DNA of 64,000 nucleotides from Rhabditophanes sp. KR3021 (lineage: Eukaryota; Nematoda; Chromadorea; Rhabditida; Alloionematidae). The stretch's first letter is position 1, and each line of letters starts with the position of its first letter. The stretch spans positions 2,418,001-2,482,000 of the forward strand of contig CAUJLY010000004.1 in NCBI GenBank assembly GCA_963281155.1, given 5' to 3'. Made by a program: the position numbers and the translations under genes. Below, piece by piece: positions 59,643 through 64,000 of the stretch. The notes under the pieces are model-generated. The model saw only the letters and a program-made list of their open reading frames with translations, did not search any database and was not told the origin of the DNA.

Positions 59643-61833
59643 CTATTTGATAACACAAAAATTAAATTAAGCCGAATTTTGAGACCAAGTTTTAAATTTC
59701 ATTTGTTCGTGAAGGTAAATATACTGACAAATAAATAATAGATGAAAATGTTAAAATAAACTATCCTACGTACTAAAATTCACACAGACCCAATTCTTTT
59801 CAATTTTGTTCAAAACTTTAATTGGGCATAGAATATTTAATGTAAAACCACTTTAAGGAAGCATATTTGTGAGAAAAATTTAATAGGACTTAGTAATCAT
59901 TTTAATTTAAAATGTAAGAATGATTACTGTTAGATAATTGACTTTTTTCGGTGCCAACGTGGAATTGACAATAGACAAATATTTTTGCAGAGGATTGTTA
60001 ATTTAAAAATCATTCTAATCTTCATTTATCCATCCTCGCCTATTCTTTATTTCTTAACAAAAAGAAACTTCCCCGAACCTTATAAAATACCCCCTTTTCC
60101 CTGAGATTTCCTTAAATCTCCTGTCTATTTACATAAACTTTACCACTATTGTCTTAATTTAATTTATTTTCATTTAATCCGCGTGTGAGTTGCTGGTGGC
60201 ACCTCAAATGAAACTAAATCCCTTCTTTTTCTTTTTTCTGTCCAAACCAATACACAAAATTTAATATATTCTTAGGTAAAGAGTAAAGATGCTAAAACGC
60301 TGATTGATTTTGAGATGTAATTTATCTTTTAAAAATATATTTGCTCACCAAGTTAAAACAGTGCTTTTCACTTGTCTTCGCGTATGTTTTAGCATAAAAA
60401 AGTTATGGGGCCTTTTTTCTTACTAACGAAGGTTAATAAAAATTGACAAACAAACGACATTACACATACTAGGATAATCATAATGAATTATTATGGTAAT
60501 TTCATGCAAAGCTTTTTAGTTCCCTTTTTTAAACCAACTTTAAAATAACTTTAATTTATTTAGCAACTTTAATTTCATTTAATGACATTTTAATGTCAAA
60601 CCTCACATCCTCTTCCGAACGAATCATTTTATATATGTAAAAACTCCTTAGCATCCAAATCAAATTTAAACAAATTTTAAGCAGTTTTATTAGAAACGTA
60701 GAGTGTATATTAACTACAAAACACTTTTGTCAATTGTATTCACTTAAATTATACATTATTTTTTATAATATTCTTGGGATAAGATAAAAATGTGGTTCAT
60801 CATTCTTAAAAATGAAGCTACTTAAATAGATGTTAAAAAATGTTATTTAATAAAATATATGTATTTGAATGTATGTATTTATTTCTAATCCACTTGTCAA
60901 GACAATTCATTTTAATACGCAAACCAGACAGAATCCCTAATGCCATCTTTCATACACAATTTATTTAAATGTCAATTAAAAGGTTAGCTATGTAATAAAA
61001 TGAATGCCTTTTTTGCAGAACCACATTCTTTTTTAATAAAGTGGCACTGTCATCAACTAATTCATTCCCCTTTAAACGTTTTACTTCTACCACTTATAAC
61101 AAAGAATTATTTTATATTCACACAGGTAATCGGACAGTTTTTTGATTCTTATATTACTATTTGACACTTTACTAACATTTCTTTTTATTCCTAACCTTAA
61201 AGCACCTTTTTCAATCCACATTTATAATATTTTCTTTATATTAAATCTTTTTTTGTAGCTTCTTATAATATCAAAAGTCAGTGAACATCTAATTCTATTG
61301 TAAAATGAGTTTACTGTTTATTCAGCACTCAAAATATATATCACAAGTGACACATATAAACTTTGTCCGTTGAGATTTGCTTTATCATCTTAAACTTCTA
61401 AAACATAAAACCACAGGTCCCATTTCTTAATTTTTTTAAAAACGTTATGTATATTTTTTAATTAAGTATATCCTTTGTATTATTTAATTAGGGCACTACT
61501 CATCATCTGAACTACGTCATGGCATGATGCCATTTCTTCTAACTTTTTATTCCCATCTATTAAAAAATATATAAACTAATTTCATTCGTCACAAAACATA
61601 ATTTCAATTAAACAAAAATGAAAATACATCTATTTGCAACAATCCTCATTTCGTTGAGGTCTTTCTTGCAAAAAAGTCTGCTTATTTTTAAGAAAACTTA
61701 AGGACTTTCGTATCATAAATATCTGTTACTCGAATTATATCTCTGAGTACTTTAGATTACAAAATTGGAAACTGTCAACAAAGATTAGTTTTGACATTTA
61801 CAAATATCAGAAATAATATTTCTGATTTATGCA
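59643..61833. other. Gene-poor AT-rich region
   Basis: No coding exon recognised. A short open - strand stretch near 60183-60270 is probably chance. The region lies between the divergent amnionless-like and GPCR-globin genes and may contain the promoters of both. Confidence 0.4.
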
Positions 61834-63787
61834 ATGAACAAAAGAAATGATTCAATTGCATCATGTAATCTGGATGTAGATCTTAATGGCTATTAGTAAG
61901 TTAAATGTGTTAATCCTAAATAAAAGTTCATTTATTTAAGCCTTTTTCAAAAATTATTCAACGGTTATTTTACGGTTCTTGTGATTTTTCTCGGAACAAT
62001 AGGAAATCTATTTTCTATCAAACATATAAAACTATCGAAATTTGACAAAAATCGTGGAGCATCTTTAGCTATTAATATAGCCAATTTGGCAGTTTGGGAT
62101 AATTTATTATTGTGGTTTATTTTTATTTATTATGGATATTCAAACATCAAATCGCCCGGTAAACTTGATCAAATGACAATTAGTTCATTTTCGATTATTC
62201 ACTATTGCACACAAGTTTGCAATACTTCATCAGTAAGTCCCCAAATAACTATTTTTAAGCAAGTAAATATTTAAGATTTGGCATGTAGTAGCTATCACAA
62301 TCCAACGATACATGGCATCCAGGGATCCATTCACAACAAAACGTCCAAATTGCTTAATGAATTCTAGTTGCAGATCATTCTCAGCAAACGAAAATAATTC
62401 TATATTTTCTTGTTTAACCACTCTCATAGCTTATCGCAAGCACTTTAAAACTACCTTTTATATCGTCATATTTTCTTTAATAGTTAATATACCTGCTTAT
62501 TTTGAATTCCAAGTTACAGAATGTTTCAATAACTTGGAGAACAATTATCAGGACGATTTAAAACCAACTGCCTTAAGGATGAACAAACATTACAAATTCT
62601 GGTACCGGACAATATTTAGAATGATTGTAGGAACAATGTGCCCTTCATTATTTATCTTCGGATTGACTCTATTAACTAATAAGGCTGTTCGAGGCTCTAA
62701 TCGGTCCCGCAAATTATTATTTCAAATGACTGATGCATTGTTAGAACGTTTCAACTCCAAGTAGGTATTAAATAAACAATTTTTTATAACATCTCTTCTA
62801 GGGAAACTATGCAAACTGCTATTTCATTAATGTTAATAGTCAAGTTCTTAGTATTCAGATCCTCACTATTTGCTTTAGACATTTGGGAATTGGCTTGGAT
62901 CTTCATTTATGAAAAAGACACTCGCTTTCCAGAAGCTTTTAATTATATCAAGGACATTTCGAATTTTTTGGTAACCCTCAATAGTGCCACTAATTGTATT
63001 ATATTTATGAAAGCTGCTGATTGGATTGAAATAAGTATGTTTAGAAAAAAATCTACTCACTTAAGAAAAACTCCTTGTTTGCTTGAGAATTTGACAATGT
63101 GTACGAGAGCTTATATCTTGCAAAATACGTGGCAAAAAATCCGACAGATGACAGAAGATGATTTTGGGAGTAGAGTGCTTGTTTCCATGATTAGACTTGA
63201 TAACAAATTAAACGGGAAAATGATTCAAGCTATCAATGACAAAAAGAGCATGATGGACGAAGGGATGAGAGGTTCATTGGAATCGGTTGTTGTTTCTATT
63301 AATAGTGAATCAAGTGCAAAATGTTCAGTCCAAACTAAAATAGTGGCCTGCAATAGTTTTGAATCAAATTCATTGATGAGTGGGTACAATAAAATCAGTA
63401 TGCCTCTTTCAGAAATCATCGTTTCACCATACTTTATTAAGATGGCAACAAACATTAGTTCGATGATGGAAACTGTAATAAAAATGATGTGTGAAGGCAA
63501 AAGGGAAACGGAAATTAAGGCTTTCATCAGAAGAATAGGATCTATTCATTCTCACAAGGAAGTCACATTCAGCAACGTAGCTTGGAAAGCGTTTAAAACA
63601 ACTACAATTGATTTAGTTAAAGAATGTGTTTATGACTCAGAATCAGTAAGTTCATAATTATTACTTACATAAAGGAACTATTTTGTTATAGGAAAAAGGT
63701 CAAGCACTTGATGCTTGGAATTCATTTATTTGCATGATTATAGTGGAAATGAAATTAGGACAATGGGAACCAGGAAACATACTTTAA
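61834..63787 (+). CDS. glb-33: GPCR-globin fusion (GLB-33 type)
   Basis: Five exons (61834-61895, 61941-62232, 62276-62760, 62802-63645, 63692-63787) encode 592 residues. Residues of about 20-365 are a rhodopsin-class receptor resembling nematode FMRFamide-like peptide receptors: TM1 with LGTIGNLFS, TM2 LAINIANLAVWDNL, and TM3 ending VAITIQRYMASRDPF (Q-R-Y in place of D-R-Y). Residues of about 370-592 form a globin: ILQNTWQKI (helix A), FGSRVLVSMIRLDNKL (helix B), a long Ser-rich insertion, PYFIKMATNISSMME (helix E), IGSIHSHKEVTF with the F8 proximal His (63547-63549), WKAFKTTTIDLV (G) and AWNSFICMIIVEMKLG (H). C. elegans GLB-33 has this same architecture. The distal E7 His appears replaced by Met. 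The last exon is needed to complete helix H. Confidence 0.86.
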
Positions 63788-63846
63788 TGATGCCAAAATT
63801 TATACATAATTTATATGACGGGTTAATTTTAAATAAATGCACTTAC

Positions 63847-63941
63847 CTTATCCCTAATATTCATTTGCATAATTTTTATTTCAATTGGCGAAATAAGTCT
63901 GATTGAACTTCCCTCGTTTACAAGAATAATATCCATGTCAC
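63847..63941 (-). CDS. Single exon of a gene entering from the right edge
   Basis: On the - strand a TTTTCCAG acceptor ends at 63942 and a strong AAG|GTAAGT donor follows 63847. The 95 nt between them are open in one frame (DMDIILVNEGSSIRLISPIE and on), ending in phase 0. If the donor is unused the frame runs to a TAA at 63829, so this could also be the terminal exon. The VNEGSSIRL stretch faintly recalls an immunoglobulin-type strand. No identity is assigned; the rest lies beyond the window. Confidence 0.4.
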
Positions 63942-64000
63942 CTGGAAAATAACTTTTTAGTATATAAATTGTATTATTAAATTTTAATGTTTATTACTTA

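Noticed and set aside
60183..60270. Open - strand stretch as the missing amnionless N-terminus
   Set aside because: Fewer than 30 codons, no cysteine or Trp-Asn-Trp pattern expected there, and no phase-matched donor to the 59642 exon.
1..64000. tRNA, rRNA, spliced-leader RNA or CRISPR loci
   Set aside because: I saw no cloverleaf-type box B sequences in plausible context, no rRNA segments and no regular spacer arrays. A covariance search would be needed to exclude tRNAs and SL RNA genes.

Overview
This window comes from an AT-rich invertebrate nuclear genome, most probably a nematode. The evidence is a cuticle collagen with the nematode-type N-terminal domain and cysteine-flanked Gly-X-Y blocks, an FMRFamide-like GPCR fused to a globin (GLB-33 type), many introns of 37-46 bp, and acceptor-like TTTTAG or TTTCAG sites just 5' of several start codons, as expected for spliced-leader addition. 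A clear NELF-B gene argues against a close Caenorhabditis relative, because NELF is reported absent from C. elegans; an early-branching nematode is my inference. Exons were joined by hand from reading frame, splice-site sequence and phase. In every multi-exon model the summed length is a multiple of three.

Layout. 1-2.8 kb: no gene, but a thrice-repeated decamer with hairpins. 2.8-5.4 kb (-): cuticle collagen with a frame-broken gene in its largest intron. 5.7-7.1 kb (+): gustatory-type 7TM receptor. 7.1-13.1 kb: gene desert. 13.2-22.0 kb (+): Girdin/Daple-type Hook and coiled-coil protein with two alternative C-termini. 22.8-28.2 kb (+): ribosomal protein L3, GID8 (CTLH ubiquitin ligase) and NELF-B. 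28.7-32.8 kb (-): fused pseudouridine glycosidase-kinase with a tetraspanin-like gene nested in an intron on the opposite strand. 33.0-34.0 kb (+): snurportin-1. 34.1-40.3 kb (-): two-pore potassium channel whose frame closes only if two 2-nt exons are spliced in. 41.4-45.1 kb (-): membrane-anchored carboxylesterase with a decayed gene in an intron. 45.8-54.7 kb: Mpv17-family protein, a small secreted protein, GET1/WRB, a WIPI/Atg18 propeller, an unrecognised protein, a TBC1D13-type Rab GAP and a BTB protein. 55.0-56.4 kb (-): LPGAT1-type acyltransferase. 57.6-59.6 kb (-): a secreted PLA2-like cysteine protein and an amnionless-like receptor missing its N-terminus. 61.8-63.8 kb (+): GPCR-globin fusion. 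63.8-63.9 kb (-): one exon of a gene leaving the window.

The genes are mostly unrelated housekeeping and signalling functions; no pathway cluster is evident. Tightly spaced same-strand pairs (GID8/NELF-B, GET1/WIPI, TBC/BTB) could be co-transcribed. The most unusual features are the channel microexons, the GPCR-globin fusion with a large loop insertion, the splice-controlled PDZ-ligand C-terminus of the Girdin homologue, a WIPI protein with an altered lipid-binding motif, NELF-B itself, and several genes nested in introns on the opposite strand.
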